Origin: Sphingopyxis sp. CCNWLW2 | GTDB taxonomy: Bacteria > Pseudomonadota > Alphaproteobacteria > Sphingomonadales > Sphingomonadaceae | DNA length: 64,000 nt | Direction: 5' to 3' | Assembly (NCBI RefSeq): GCF_037095755.1 | Contig: NZ_JBAWKJ010000001.1 | Coordinates: 1,553,001-1,617,000, forward strand | Part shown: positions 1-10,562 of the stretch, in pieces | Numbering within the stretch: the stretch's first letter is position 1 | Layout of the letters: the number at the start of each line of letters is the position of its first letter | The notes under the pieces: generated by a model | Databases searched by the model: none | What the model was told of the DNA's origin: nothing | Seen by the model: only the letters and a program-made list of their open reading frames with translations | Position numbers and translations under genes: made by a program

Positions 1-387
1 CAGCTGGGCGCATCGCTGGTCGCGGTGTTTTTCGTAGCCTGGCTGGTTGGGAAGATCGGGCTCGGCGGCGATCCCCGGATCGCAGATGCCGAGCATGCGA
101 TCCGGTTGGCCGAAGAGGCCGAGGCCGGTTTCAAGGGCGTCGAGGTCGCGCGCGATCGGGCGGGCTTTGCCGCGATTGTGCAAAATGCCGAGGGGCGGAT
201 GATGCTGGTGCGCGCGCATGGCAATTTCTTTGCCGCGCGGCCGGTCGACGCCAGCGTGATCGGGCGGCTCGACAAGGATTTCCTGACACTGACGACGCCG
301 GAGCGGACATTCGGCGCGGTGACGCTGCAATTGGGGAAGGATGCGGGGATGTGGGCCAGCCGGATGCGCGAGTTCAACCGTGGATAA
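1..387 (+). CDS. Hypothetical membrane-anchored protein, 5' end outside window
   Basis: The reading frame is open from the first base, so the gene starts upstream of the window. A GTG at 25 would cut into the hydrophobic segment, so I do not take it as the start. The visible part opens with one membrane-spanning or signal-anchor stretch (LVAVFFVAWLVG), followed by about 105 soluble residues without a motif I know. The stop overlaps the start of the sterol-desaturase gene by 8 bp, so the two are probably co-transcribed and translationally coupled. Function unknown. Confidence 0.7.
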   Translation, partial: QLGASLVAVFFVAWLVGKIGLGGDPRIADAEHAIRLAEEAEAGFKGVEVARDRAGFAAIVQNAEGRMMLVRAHGNFFAARPVDASVIGRLDKDFLTLTTPERTFGAVTLQLGKDAGMWASRMREFNRG

Positions 388-1279
388 GCTCCCCGATCCC
401 GTCGTCTACGCAGTCCCTGCCTTCATCCTGCTGCTGATCGTCGAGATGCTCATCTCGCTGCGCGCCGACAAGAGCCGGTACGAGGCGCGCGACACGCTGA
501 CCTCGCTGATGCTTGGGACGGTGAGCCAGATCGCGGGCGCGCTCGTCGGTGCGGCGGTGATCGGCATGTCGGTGTGGGTGTACCAGTTTCGCCTGTTCGA
601 CATCGGGATCGCGTTCAAGACATGGTGGTGGGCGTGGATCCTCTGCTTCTTCCTCGACGATCTCGCTTATTATGCCTTCCACCGCAGCGCGCACCGCGTG
701 CGCTGGTTCTGGGCGAGCCATGTCATCCACCACAGCTCGCAGCATTATAATCTTTCGACCGCGCTGCGGCAGACGTGGACGGGCTTTTTCAGCCTGACCT
801 TCCTGTTTCGCCTGCCGCTCTTTCTCATCGGTTTTCCGCCCGCGATGGTCTTCTTCTGCGCGGGGCTCAACCTGATCTACCAGTTCTGGATCCATACCGA
901 GGCGATCAAGCGGCTGCCCCGATGGTTCGAGGCGGTGATGAACACCCCGTCGCACCACCGCGTCCATCATGGCGTGAACCCGCGCTACCTCGACGCCAAT
1001 TATGCGGGCGTGTTCATCATCTGGGACAAGATGTTCGGCAGCTTCGTTCCCGAACGCGACGACGAGCCGGTGCGTTACGGCATCGTCAAGCAGCTCGGCA
1101 GCTTCAACATCCTCTGGGCCGCGGTGCACGAATGGGTCGGGATCGCGAAGGATGTCTGGCACGCGCCGTGGAAGCACAAGCTGGACTATATGTGGCGCGA
1201 GCCCGGCTGGAGCCACGACGGCAGCCGCGCGACGAGCGCGATGATCAAGCAACGCTGGGCGGCGGGGCGCGATGAATAA
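380..1279 (+). CDS. Sterol desaturase / fatty acid hydroxylase family protein
   Basis: Integral-membrane di-iron oxygenase of the fatty acid hydroxylase superfamily, 299 aa from a GTG at 380. That start overlaps the upstream stop and gives a clean N terminus (MDKLPDPVVY). There are several hydrophobic helices (about 8-27, 47-66, 82-98, 135-165). The three histidine clusters are HRSAH (101-105), HVIHH (114-118) and HHRVHH (192-197), the iron ligands of this family. Members hydroxylate or desaturate sterols, carotenoids or fatty acids, and nothing here tells which. The next small gene overlaps its stop. Confidence 0.85.
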   Translation: MDKLPDPVVYAVPAFILLLIVEMLISLRADKSRYEARDTLTSLMLGTVSQIAGALVGAAVIGMSVWVYQFRLFDIGIAFKTWWWAWILCFFLDDLAYYAFHRSAHRVRWFWASHVIHHSSQHYNLSTALRQTWTGFFSLTFLFRLPLFLIGFPPAMVFFCAGLNLIYQFWIHTEAIKRLPRWFEAVMNTPSHHRVHHGVNPRYLDANYAGVFIIWDKMFGSFVPERDDEPVRYGIVKQLGSFNILWAAVHEWVGIAKDVWHAPWKHKLDYMWREPGWSHDGSRATSAMIKQRWAAGRDE

Positions 1280-1550
1280 AGTCGCGCGCGAACCGCAATT
1301 CGATTGGCTCGCATTCGGATCGGGCGTCGGTGCCCTATTGTGCCTTGGAATCGGATGGCTCGCTATCGAGCTGCTCGCCGCTCTCATGCTGGTTCAGGCC
1401 GTTTCGACCGTTATATCGATAGCGGCTGCGACCCGAGGGTGGCGGTTAGGAAACAAGGCGACAATTCTCACCGGATTGCTTTGTGCGGTAGCCAGCTGGC
1501 TTCCTTTGACGGGATTCATCTGGGCCTGCTCAACGGGAAGCTGCCTCTGA
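1272..1550 (+). CDS. Small hypothetical membrane protein
   Basis: A 92-aa protein whose ATG overlaps the stop of the desaturase-like gene. Two or three hydrophobic stretches (about 13-35, 37-52, 63-85) suggest a small inner-membrane protein. Third-position GC is visibly lower than in its neighbours, which may mean later acquisition or weak constraint. No family recognised. The overlap suggests co-expression with the desaturase-like gene. Confidence 0.55.
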   Translation: MNKVAREPQFDWLAFGSGVGALLCLGIGWLAIELLAALMLVQAVSTVISIAAATRGWRLGNKATILTGLLCAVASWLPLTGFIWACSTGSCL

Positions 1551-1646
1551 GCGGAGAGCATATCTTGCGCTTGCCTCGTCCCCTAATGACATTCATGTAA
1601 GCACGCGGACGACCGCCAGCAGGCGGCGTGAGGGAGAGTCGCAAGC

Positions 1647-3233
1647 ATGGATCAGTTCGACATCATCGTCATCGGCGGGGGCAGCGCGGGGAGCGCGGCG
1701 GCGGGACGGCTCGCCGAGGATGGCAAGCGCACGGTCTGCCTCGTCGAGGCGGGCGGGCGCAACGACAATATGCTGATCAAGACGCCGGGGTTCATGCCCT
1801 TCATCCGGAATGCGTCGAACTATAAATATGAGACGGTGCCGCAGGCGGGGCTGAACGGGCGTACCGGATACCAGCCGCGCGGGCGCGGGCTCGGCGGGTC
1901 GAGCGCGATCAACGCGATGGTCTATATCCGCGGACACCAGTTCGATTACGATCAGTGGGCGTCCTTGGGCGCGACCGGCTGGAGCTATGCCGACGTGCTG
2001 CCCTACTTCAAGCGCAGCGAGGGCAATGAGCGCGGCGGCGACGAATTTCACGGGAGCGGCGGGCCGCTCAATGTGATGGACCAGCGCTGGCCCAATGTGA
2101 CGAGCCGGCGCTTCGTCGAGAGCGCGGCGTCGCTGCAATTGCCGCGCACCGCCGATTTCAACGGCCCGAGCAACGAAGGCTTTGGCCTTTATCAGGTGAC
2201 GCAGAAGGCGGGCGAACGCTGGTCCGCGGCGCGCGCCTATGTCGAGCCCTTGCGCGAGCATGGCAATTTCGCAGTGCGGACCGGCGCGCTGGTCGAGAAG
2301 ATACTCGTCGAGGATGGGCGCGCGACGGGCGTCGTGATCCGCCGCGGCGGCAGCCGCGAGACGCTGCGCGCGCGCGGCGGAGTGATCTTGTCGGCGGGGG
2401 CGTTTGGCAGCCCGCAGATCCTGATGCTGTCGGGGATCGGCCCCGGCGCGCATCTGAAGGATAAGGGGATCGAGGTGACGCTCGACCGGGCGGGGGTCGG
2501 CGACAATCTGCAGGATCATATCGACTATGTGTCGAGCTGGGAGACGCGCTCGACCGAACCGTTCGGCGACAGCCTGGGCGGCACCTGGCGGATGGTGAAG
2601 GCGATCTTCGAGCACCGTACGCAGCGCAGCGGGATTATGACGACCTGCTTCGCCGAGGCGGGCGGATTCTGGAAATCGCGCCCCGACCTGCCCGCGCCCG
2701 ACATTCAATATCATTTCGTGCCCGCGATGCTCGAGGATCATGGGCGCACCAAGGTGAAGGGGCATGGCTTTTCGTGCCACGCCTGCGTGCTCAGGCCCGA
2801 AAGCCGCGGGTCGGTGCGGCTCGCGTCGTCCGACGCGGCGGCGGCGCCCGCGATCGACCCGGGCTTTCTGGCCGACGCGCGCGATATGGCGACGCTCCGT
2901 GCGGGCGTGCGGATGATGCACCGGATCGCCGCGGCACCGCCGCTGTCGGATTATGCGGGTTCTAACCGCCATCCGGTGGATCTGGAGGATGATGCCGCGC
3001 TCGATGCGCTGATCCGCAGTCGTGCCGACACCGTTTATCACCCCGTCGGCACGTGCCGGATGGGGAATGACGCCGATGCGGTGGTCGATCCGACGCTGAA
3101 GCTGAAGGGCATCGACGGGCTGTGGGTCGCCGACGCGAGCATCATGCCGCGGCTCGTTTCGGGCAACACCAATGCGCCGAGCATTATGATCGGTGAACGC
3201 GCGGCCGATTTCGTGAAAGCGGCTCTCGGTTGA
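1647..3233 (+). CDS. GMC family FAD-dependent oxidoreductase (choline/alcohol dehydrogenase type)
   Basis: Glucose-methanol-choline oxidoreductase of 528 aa, a typical length. The N-terminal FAD dinucleotide motif is GGGSAG (10-15). A GMC signature follows around 83-106 (GRGLGGSSAINAMVYIRG). The catalytic His-Asn pair fits H465 in YHPVGTCRMG and N507 in GNTNAPS. Such enzymes oxidise primary alcohols such as choline, aliphatic alcohols or PEG, and the substrate cannot be read from sequence. No betaine aldehyde dehydrogenase is adjacent, so choline is not favoured. It is monocistronic and followed directly by an inverted repeat. Confidence 0.9.
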   Translation: MDQFDIIVIGGGSAGSAAAGRLAEDGKRTVCLVEAGGRNDNMLIKTPGFMPFIRNASNYKYETVPQAGLNGRTGYQPRGRGLGGSSAINAMVYIRGHQFDYDQWASLGATGWSYADVLPYFKRSEGNERGGDEFHGSGGPLNVMDQRWPNVTSRRFVESAASLQLPRTADFNGPSNEGFGLYQVTQKAGERWSAARAYVEPLREHGNFAVRTGALVEKILVEDGRATGVVIRRGGSRETLRARGGVILSAGAFGSPQILMLSGIGPGAHLKDKGIEVTLDRAGVGDNLQDHIDYVSSWETRSTEPFGDSLGGTWRMVKAIFEHRTQRSGIMTTCFAEAGGFWKSRPDLPAPDIQYHFVPAMLEDHGRTKVKGHGFSCHACVLRPESRGSVRLASSDAAAAPAIDPGFLADARDMATLRAGVRMMHRIAAAPPLSDYAGSNRHPVDLEDDAALDALIRSRADTVYHPVGTCRMGNDADAVVDPTLKLKGIDGLWVADASIMPRLVSGNTNAPSIMIGERAADFVKAALG

Positions 3234-3313
3234 ATGTACCCCGGCGAAAGCCGGGGCCCATGTTGAGAGCGCCGCGTCAGCAGTCTGGGCCCTGGCTTTC
3301 GCCGGGGTACATT
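3233..3313. repeat. Dispersed inverted repeat (CCGGCGAAAGCCGGGG type)
   Basis: Two 28-bp arms (3233-3260 and 3286-3313) are reverse complements with one mismatch, around a 25-bp loop. The repeat fills the gap between two convergent genes and touches both stop codons. Related but not identical elements occur at 11980, 13881 and 50883. Repeats of this kind are common between genes in sphingomonads. At this position it can form a strong hairpin on either transcript and could act as a bidirectional transcription end. Confidence 0.8.
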
Positions 3314-3851
3314 AAGCGCACGCTGCAGCGAGCAGCGCGCCGCTTTGGGTCAAATCATAGCGACTGGCGGGAGGGCGCATGTCGAGCACTTCGCGCGTCA
3401 CCAGCCCGTGCTTGCCGAGCGCGGTCAGGCCCTGCGACAGCGCACGCGGAGTGGCGGGGGCGAGCAGGCGCGACAGCGCGTTGAAGCGGTCGTGGCCCGC
3501 GCCGATCCCGACCACCAGTGGAAATCCCCAGCGCGTCGCGGCGCCGGGCGGCAGGTCGATTTTCTGCTGCGCTTCGGCGATCGTTGCGGCGCGTGCGGCG
3601 GCGGCGGCGCCGGCTTCGGTCAATATATATTCGGGGCGTAGCGGGTGGCCGTGGCCGGGGTTGCGCGCCACCCATCCGATCGTCGCCGCTGCCTCCAGCG
3701 TGCGCGTGAGGCTGTCGCGCGAAAGCCCGAGGCGGTGGATCAGTTCGACGAAGCGCGCGCCCCTGTGTGCCGCCAGATCGGCGAGCAGCGGCACCAGCCA
3801 GCGATGGCTGCCGAGCTGAATCAGCATGGGGTCGGACGCGGTTGACGGCAT
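3312..3851 (-). CDS. Winged-helix (HxlR/MarR-like) transcriptional regulator with two wing units
   Basis: A 179-aa protein from the ATG at 3851, with a TTG two codons upstream as an alternative. The N-terminal half contains a winged-helix pattern (LGLSRDSLTRTLEAAATIGWV ending in a YILTEAG wing). The C-terminal half repeats it (RALSQGLTALGKHGLV ending in SRYDLTQSG). HxlR proteins usually have one such unit in about 110 aa, so this looks like a tandem duplication. It is divergent from the VOC gene and may regulate it. No ligand domain or cysteine switch is evident. Confidence 0.7.
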   Translation of the reverse strand: MPSTASDPMLIQLGSHRWLVPLLADLAAHRGARFVELIHRLGLSRDSLTRTLEAAATIGWVARNPGHGHPLRPEYILTEAGAAAAARAATIAEAQQKIDLPPGAATRWGFPLVVGIGAGHDRFNALSRLLAPATPRALSQGLTALGKHGLVTREVLDMRPPASRYDLTQSGALLAAACA

Positions 3852-3946
3852 TTGCAACTAACTATACAAACCAGACCATTGAGGCAAGCGATATGGGCCA
3901 TGCGATTCTCCGCGCGGCTCGGCGCTTCGCGAAAAGGGAGGAATGC

Positions 3947-4321
3947 ATGGCACTTCAGATCGGATCCGAGCTTACCTGTTCGATGGGGGTCAAGGACATG
4001 ACCGCGTCGATCGCCTGGTACGAGCGCGTGATGCATTGCGAACTGCTCTACCGCGCCGACGAGCTCGGCTGGTGCGAGCTCAAGACCCCGATGGCGGGGG
4101 TGAACATCGGGCTCAGCCAAGTCGAGGCGGTCGTTCAGGGCGGCGGCGCGACCAATGTGTTCGAAGTCGCCGATATCGTCGAAGCGAAGACGCATCTCGA
4201 TGCCGAGGGCGTGCGGCAGGACGGCGATATCCAGCATATTCCGGGGCTGGTGAAATTGCTCACTTTCTACGATCCCGACGGCAATGCCTTCATGTTCTCG
4301 CAGTCCGAGATCGCGGCATGA
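3947..4321 (+). CDS. VOC (glyoxalase/bleomycin resistance) family protein
   Basis: A 124-aa protein with one vicinal-oxygen-chelate module. It starts MALQIGSELTCSMGVKDM, has the helix MTASIAWYERVMHCELLY, and ends with FYDPDGNAFMFSQSE, the usual closing strand. The start at 3947 sits behind a GGGAGG ribosome site; the longer open frame upstream has none. VOC proteins include glyoxalases, dioxygenases and antibiotic-binding proteins, and the reaction is not predictable. Its stop overlaps the next ATG (ATGA). Confidence 0.8.
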   Translation: MALQIGSELTCSMGVKDMTASIAWYERVMHCELLYRADELGWCELKTPMAGVNIGLSQVEAVVQGGGATNVFEVADIVEAKTHLDAEGVRQDGDIQHIPGLVKLLTFYDPDGNAFMFSQSEIAA

Positions 4322-4797
4322 TATCGCTCGGGTGGGTGGCGGCGGCACTAGTGGCGCCGGCTGCGCCCGCCGCCGAAGCCCCGTCGCTCGCCGCGTGGCA
4401 CGGCAGCTGGGTGGGGGAGGGCGAGGCGTTCGGCAAGCCCGCGACCGCGACGCTCGACATCGCGCCGGGTGAGGGCGGGGCGACGACGCTCGCCTATCGC
4501 CTGAGCATCGCGGGGACGCCGCCGGTCGCCTATTCGGCTGAGGCGACGTACGCGTTCGATGCGAAGGGGCGCGTGCGCGGAAAATGGACCGACAGCACTG
4601 GCCGTACACGTGCCGTCGTCGGCGGGGCGAATGCGGCGAAATGGTGGACACATTGGGGCAGCGCCGATGTCGAGATCGGCCGGTCGACCTATGTCCTTGA
4701 AGCGAGCGGAAGACTCGTCGTCAGCGATTCGATTTTGCAGGATGACGGCAGCTGGCGCGTCTTCGCCATGCTGCGCTACGCGCGCACAAACCCCTGA
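4318..4797 (+). CDS. Hypothetical exported protein (about 160 aa)
   Basis: Starts at an ATGA overlap with the VOC gene, so it is probably translationally coupled. The N terminus (MISLGWVAAALVAPAAPAAEA) reads as a short signal peptide. The mature part has alternating polar and hydrophobic strands (HGSWVGEGEAFGKPATATLDI; SDSILQDDGSWRVFAMLRY) that suggest a lipocalin- or DUF1579-like beta barrel, judged by eye only. Function unknown. Confidence 0.65.
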   Translation: MISLGWVAAALVAPAAPAAEAPSLAAWHGSWVGEGEAFGKPATATLDIAPGEGGATTLAYRLSIAGTPPVAYSAEATYAFDAKGRVRGKWTDSTGRTRAVVGGANAAKWWTHWGSADVEIGRSTYVLEASGRLVVSDSILQDDGSWRVFAMLRYARTNP

Positions 4798-4833
4798 AAA
4801 CTGCCGATTTTGACCGGCATCTGTGCTGCGCAC

Positions 4834-4866
4834 AAAAAAAGAGGGCCGGGACTTGCGTCCCGGCCC
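4834..4866 (-). terminator. Rho-independent terminator, minus strand (distal of two)
   Basis: A 10-bp perfect stem, GGGCCGGGAC / GTCCCGGCCC (4843-4852 with 4857-4866), has a 4-nt loop. On the minus strand it is followed by CTC and seven U residues. It lies about 165 bp past the TBDT stop and backs up the closer terminator at 4985-5022. It is nearly the same sequence as the amtB terminator at 7711. Confidence 0.8.
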
Positions 4867-4984
4867 AGCCTTTCAGGCTCTCCCCTCCTGAAACTGTTGA
4901 CGCAATGAATGCCATATTAATGTCATGTTGGAAAGGCTAAAATTGCGGCAATGCTGCGCTAATTTTGTGCAACATTTCAGAACC

Positions 4985-5022
4985 TAAAAATGGGCCGGAA
5001 CGCGTCGGCGCCCGGCCCATTT
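4985..5022 (-). terminator. Rho-independent terminator directly after the TBDT gene
   Basis: An 11-bp stem, AAATGGGCCGG / CCGGCCCATTT (4988-4998 with 5012-5022), has a 13-nt loop. Read on the minus strand it ends in a short U tract. It starts 8 bp after the TBDT stop codon. Confidence 0.75.
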
Positions 5023-5029
5023 CTCCCCC

Positions 5030-7468
5030 TCAGAAGCCCTTGCGAACCGTGACGCCGAAGGTGCGCGGCTGGTTCGTCGCAAAGCCGAGGCGCGCCCGCC
5101 CGCCGCGTTCGCGATCGAAGGCGAGCAGCGCATTCTCGTCGAGCAGATTGTTCACATAGACCGAGATTTCGAGCTCGTTCGGAAACTCGATCCCCGCGCC
5201 GAGGTTCACCAGCTGATAATCGGGCAGCTTGAGGTCGAGCGTCGTCGCTGAACCGATCGGTGCGCCGCCAAAGGTAAAGCCGTGGACGAAGGTCCGCGGA
5301 TTGTTTTCCTGATCGCCAGGCTGCGTATAGCGGCTGCCGACATGCTGGAAGGATGCGGTGACGAAGGCGTTGGTGTCCGACGACGCATCGATCGGGAAGC
5401 TGTAGGTCGCGTTCGCCGCCATCTGGAACTTGGGCACCGAGGGCAGGCGGTTACCCTCGCGGATCCCCTCGATCACCGTCCCGTTCGGGCGGGTGAGTGT
5501 CGAATCGAATTCGGCCTCGACATAACTGCCCGACAATCCGAGATCGAGCCCGGTGAAGGGGCTGGCCGACAGCTCGACCTCGAGCCCCATCGTGTGCGCA
5601 TCGGCGTTGAAGACGATACGCGACGAGCAGCTGCCGGCATCGGCGGTGACCTGCAGATTGTTGATCTTGGTATAGAAGCCCGCCGCGTTGAAGGTGATGC
5701 CGCCGAACTGCGCCTTCACCCCGCCCTCATAGTTCCACAGCGTTTCGTCGTCATAGCGCGGCCGGCCGCCGAAGGTCTCGGCATCGGGGCCGCCCGGGTT
5801 GCCGCCGTCGCACAGCGGCAGGTTGAGCGGGTCGTTGACGCCGCCGAGGCGGAAGCCTTTCGACGCCTGTGCATTGAGCGTGATGCCGTCGGCGACGTCG
5901 TAGCTGAGCAGCAGGCGCGGCGAGAAGCCGGTCGACGAGGTTTTGTCGCGGGCGTTGTCGCCGTTGGGGAACAGGCCGCCCGACACGAAACGGCGGCTTT
6001 CGTCGAAGGCATAATAACGCCCGCCGACCGTCGCGGTGAGGCGGTCGGTGAAGTCATAGCTGACCTCGCCGAAGATCGCGATTTGCGACAGATCATAGGG
6101 AATGTCGGCGTTATACGGCGAATCGGGCCCGAAACCATTGGCGAGGTCGGACGATTCGAGCGGCACCCCGGGCGAGCGGCACACCGGATTGACGGGCCGC
6201 GAACAGAGGCCCGCGAGGAAGCCGTCGTCGAATTGGTCATAGCCGGGCGTCGGCAGACGCTGCGTATAGTCGCGTTTGACGTTGGCGTAATAGCCGCCGA
6301 CGAGCCATTGGAATGGCCCGGTTCCGGCCGAATTCAATCGAACTTCCTGTGTGAATTGCTTGACGCCGGTGGTGTCAACGAGGTTCGCCGGGAGCAATAT
6401 GCCCGCATCGACGAAGCCGAGGTCGGCCGACACGCTGCCCGTCAGTGCACTCGCGTCGCGGCTGACGAGGATGTCGCGGTCGGTATAGGTCGTCACCGAC
6501 GTCACGCCGATCACGTCGCCATCATAGCTCATCGTGAGGTCGAAGAGCTTGACCTCATCCTCGAACGCCTCGTCGAGCAGCAGATATTGCTGGCGTTCCT
6601 CGAAGGTCACCCGCGGCCGCGTCGTCGTGAACTGGTTGGCGTAGAGGTTATAGACCTCCTGCCGGTTGAAGCCGTCGGTCTTGACCTTCTGATAGACGAA
6701 GCGGGGGGTGATCGACAGATTCTCGGCGGGTTTCCAGAGCAGCGAGAAGCGCCCGCCATAGCGTTCGCCGCTGTTGACGTCCTCGCTCTCGCCGCCGCCT
6801 TCGCGCAGCGCATTAATGAAGCCCGCGTAGCGCGTGTAATAGCCGACCGCGCGCATCGCGAGATTGGAGCTCAAGGGCAGGTTGATTGCGCCCTTCAAAT
6901 GGCCGCCGAAATCGTCGCCATCGACGAGGTTCACATTGCCTTCGACCTTGCCCTCGATCCGGTCGAGATTGGGCTGGTTGGTGATGTAGCGGAGGGTGCC
7001 GCCGACCGAACCCGAGCCGAAGAGCGTGCCCTGTGGCCCGCGCAGCGTCTCGACGCGGTTGAGGTCGAACAGGTCGAGGTCGGGGGTGAAGAGCGACAGC
7101 GAGACGACCGATTCGTCGAGATAGACGCCGACCTGTTCCTTTACGCCGGGCTGGTCGCGCGCGATCTGCCCCGCCGAAACGCCGCGCACCGACACCTGGC
7201 TCTGGCCGGGCCCGAGATTCTGGACGGTCAGGCCCGCGACGTTGCGCGACAGATCCTCGACCGTGCTCGCGTTCGCGCGCTCGATCGCCTGTTCGGTCTG
7301 CGCGTTGATCGAAAAGGGAACGTCCTGCAGGCTTGCGTCGCGCTTCGTCGCGGTGACGATAATCTCGTTGCCGTCATAGCTGTTCGCAGGTGCGTTCTGT
7401 GCCACTGCCGGGGTGCTTGCAAGCGCAAGGCACGACAAGCCCGCGAGCATAGATGCTCGTGCATTCAT
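5030..7468 (-). CDS. TonB-dependent outer-membrane receptor
   Basis: An 812-aa beta-barrel receptor that imports a ligand with energy from TonB. The open frame extends to 7660, but the start is the ATG at 7468: AGGAGG lies just upstream and a signal peptide follows (MNARASMLAGLSCLALASTPAVAQ). Next come a TonB-box-like segment (NEIIVTATKRDASLQDVPFS), the plug domain with VETLRGPQGTLFGSGSVGGTL, and a barrel ending in phenylalanine (TFGVTVRKGF). No regulator or periplasmic binding protein is adjacent, so the substrate is unknown. Two terminators follow it. Confidence 0.9.
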   Translation of the reverse strand: MNARASMLAGLSCLALASTPAVAQNAPANSYDGNEIIVTATKRDASLQDVPFSINAQTEQAIERANASTVEDLSRNVAGLTVQNLGPGQSQVSVRGVSAGQIARDQPGVKEQVGVYLDESVVSLSLFTPDLDLFDLNRVETLRGPQGTLFGSGSVGGTLRYITNQPNLDRIEGKVEGNVNLVDGDDFGGHLKGAINLPLSSNLAMRAVGYYTRYAGFINALREGGGESEDVNSGERYGGRFSLLWKPAENLSITPRFVYQKVKTDGFNRQEVYNLYANQFTTTRPRVTFEERQQYLLLDEAFEDEVKLFDLTMSYDGDVIGVTSVTTYTDRDILVSRDASALTGSVSADLGFVDAGILLPANLVDTTGVKQFTQEVRLNSAGTGPFQWLVGGYYANVKRDYTQRLPTPGYDQFDDGFLAGLCSRPVNPVCRSPGVPLESSDLANGFGPDSPYNADIPYDLSQIAIFGEVSYDFTDRLTATVGGRYYAFDESRRFVSGGLFPNGDNARDKTSSTGFSPRLLLSYDVADGITLNAQASKGFRLGGVNDPLNLPLCDGGNPGGPDAETFGGRPRYDDETLWNYEGGVKAQFGGITFNAAGFYTKINNLQVTADAGSCSSRIVFNADAHTMGLEVELSASPFTGLDLGLSGSYVEAEFDSTLTRPNGTVIEGIREGNRLPSVPKFQMAANATYSFPIDASSDTNAFVTASFQHVGSRYTQPGDQENNPRTFVHGFTFGGAPIGSATTLDLKLPDYQLVNLGAGIEFPNELEISVYVNNLLDENALLAFDRERGGRARLGFATNQPRTFGVTVRKGF

Positions 7469-7634
7469 GGTAATCCTCCTCCTGATGGCCAATCTACGCT
7501 GGTCCAGGCGGGAGGGTGCGCTTCTTGTTTCCATTACGCAATGGCGCATGAATATTGCGCGAAATAAAGGCGGGGACATGTTGCGCGCCAGCCACAGTAA
7601 GAAAATGACAAAAAAGAGGTCGGCCAATGCATCG

Positions 7635-7708
7635 CCGGCCCGTGGCCGTTCCGGCCACAAATTTGAAAAAGGACCGGGTCAAGCCCCGGCCCGTGGCCGT
7701 TCTGGCCA
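7635..7708. repeat. 23-bp direct repeat upstream of the TBDT gene
   Basis: Within the 358-bp gap between the TBDT start (7468) and amtB (7827), a 23-bp GC-rich unit occurs at 7635-7657 and 7686-7708. The copies differ at one base and are 51 bp apart. Each copy contains the inner palindrome GGCC...GGCC. The rest of the gap holds the TBDT promoter region, which is AT-richer toward 7560-7620, and the amtB terminator. No gene was seen in it. Confidence 0.7.
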
Positions 7709-7710
7709 AT

Positions 7711-7740
7711 AAAAAAAAGGCCGGGACTTGTGTCCCGGCC
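7711..7740 (-). terminator. Rho-independent terminator of glnK-amtB
   Basis: A 9-bp perfect stem, GGCCGGGAC / GTCCCGGCC (7719-7727 with 7732-7740), has a 4-nt loop. On the minus strand eight U residues follow. It lies 87 bp beyond the amtB stop. Very high similarity to the hairpin at 4843 suggests a shared terminator element in this genome. Confidence 0.85.
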
Positions 7741-7826
7741 AGTGGTTCGCAGGAGGAACCCCGGTAGGATCCCGTCGCCGCCGTTTGAAAGGAGAGAGAG
7801 CGGACGGCGACGGGTATCCTGTCTCG

Positions 7827-9296
<1,470 letters not shown>

Positions 9297-9313
9297 ATTT
9301 TCCCCCTTCGTCA

Positions 9314-9724
<411 letters not shown>

Positions 9725-9756
9725 TTAACATTTTGTGACGGTTTTAGGGGCAACGT

Positions 9757-9776
9757 GCGAACAATCGTTCGTTCGC
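9757..9776. promoter_or_regulatory. Candidate enhancer-binding-protein site upstream of the glnK promoter
   Basis: An inverted repeat, GCGAAC-N8-GTTCGC, lies about 55-75 bp upstream of the -24 element, where NtrC-type activators usually bind. It does not match the enteric NtrC consensus (GCAC...GTGC) closely, so the assignment rests on position and symmetry. Confidence 0.4.
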
Positions 9777-9848
9777 TGTGCAGTCGAGGCAAGGGATTGC
9801 CTAAATTTTGGGCAGATCTGTTCCCTTCCCGCTTGCGGGAGGTTCCGT

Positions 9849-10547
9849 CTACTCCGCCGCCCTGAACCGCGCCCAGATCGGCAGATGGTCCGACGCGCGT
9901 GCCGCGAGTGCGCTCTGGTGCACGCCCGCCTCGACGGCTTCGAGATCGGGGGTCGCGAAAATGCGGTCGAGCTTCGCGACGGGGCGGCGGCTGTGGAAGC
10001 TGTGGCCGGTGTCGACCAGCCGGTGGCGCTCGCCGAAATCGGCGAGGCAGCCGCCACGCGGGCGCCATTCGTTGCAGTCGCCCATCAGGATCGTCGGCAG
10101 TTCCTCGCCCTCGGCGACGTGATTGAGGATCGCGCGCGCCTGCTGGCGGCGGCGCAGCCCCGAAATGTCGAGGTGCATGCCGACGACGCGGAGTCGCGTG
10201 TCGCCGATGCGCACGGTCGCGGCGACGGCGCCGCGTGGCTCGAGCGTCGGCAGGTGCAGCGCGTGGCTTTCCTCGACCACGGCGCCCTTGCGTACGAGCA
10301 GCGCGTTGCCGTGCCAGCCGATCGCATAGGGGCGTCCGCTGAGCAGGTCGACCGGGACATAGTCGCTATGGTCCTCGAACATGTGCGGCGGGATCGCACT
10401 CGTGCGCGCGCCGAAACGGCGGTCGGCCTCCTGTAGCGCGACGATATCGGCGTCGAGCTCGCCGAGCACCGACAGCACCCGGCCCGGGTCGCGGCGCCGG
10501 TCGAGCCCGATGCCCTTGCGCATATTGTAACTGGCGACCTTGATCAT
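9849..10547 (-). CDS. Endonuclease/exonuclease/phosphatase family protein
   Basis: A 232-aa cytoplasmic member of the EEP metal-dependent phosphoesterase superfamily. The start MIKVASYNMRKGIG carries the first metal-site Asn. It continues with IVALQEADRR (the conserved Glu), GMHLDISG, MGDCNEWRP (the catalytic Asp-x-Asn, as GDxN) and a C-terminal SDHLPIW with the Asp-His pair. There is no signal peptide. The superfamily covers nucleases, sphingomyelinases and inositol phosphatases, so the substrate is open. It is followed after 15 bp by the DUF2007 gene on the same strand upstream. Confidence 0.85.
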   Translation of the reverse strand: MIKVASYNMRKGIGLDRRRDPGRVLSVLGELDADIVALQEADRRFGARTSAIPPHMFEDHSDYVPVDLLSGRPYAIGWHGNALLVRKGAVVEESHALHLPTLEPRGAVAATVRIGDTRLRVVGMHLDISGLRRRQQARAILNHVAEGEELPTILMGDCNEWRPRGGCLADFGERHRLVDTGHSFHSRRPVAKLDRIFATPDLEAVEAGVHQSALAARASDHLPIWARFRAAE

Positions 10548-10562
10548 GTGTTTTTCAAGCGC

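Noticed and set aside
5282..7567. Open frame of 761 codons on the plus strand inside the first TBDT
   Set aside because: Composition is typical of a reverse-complement shadow, and no ribosome site or motif was seen.
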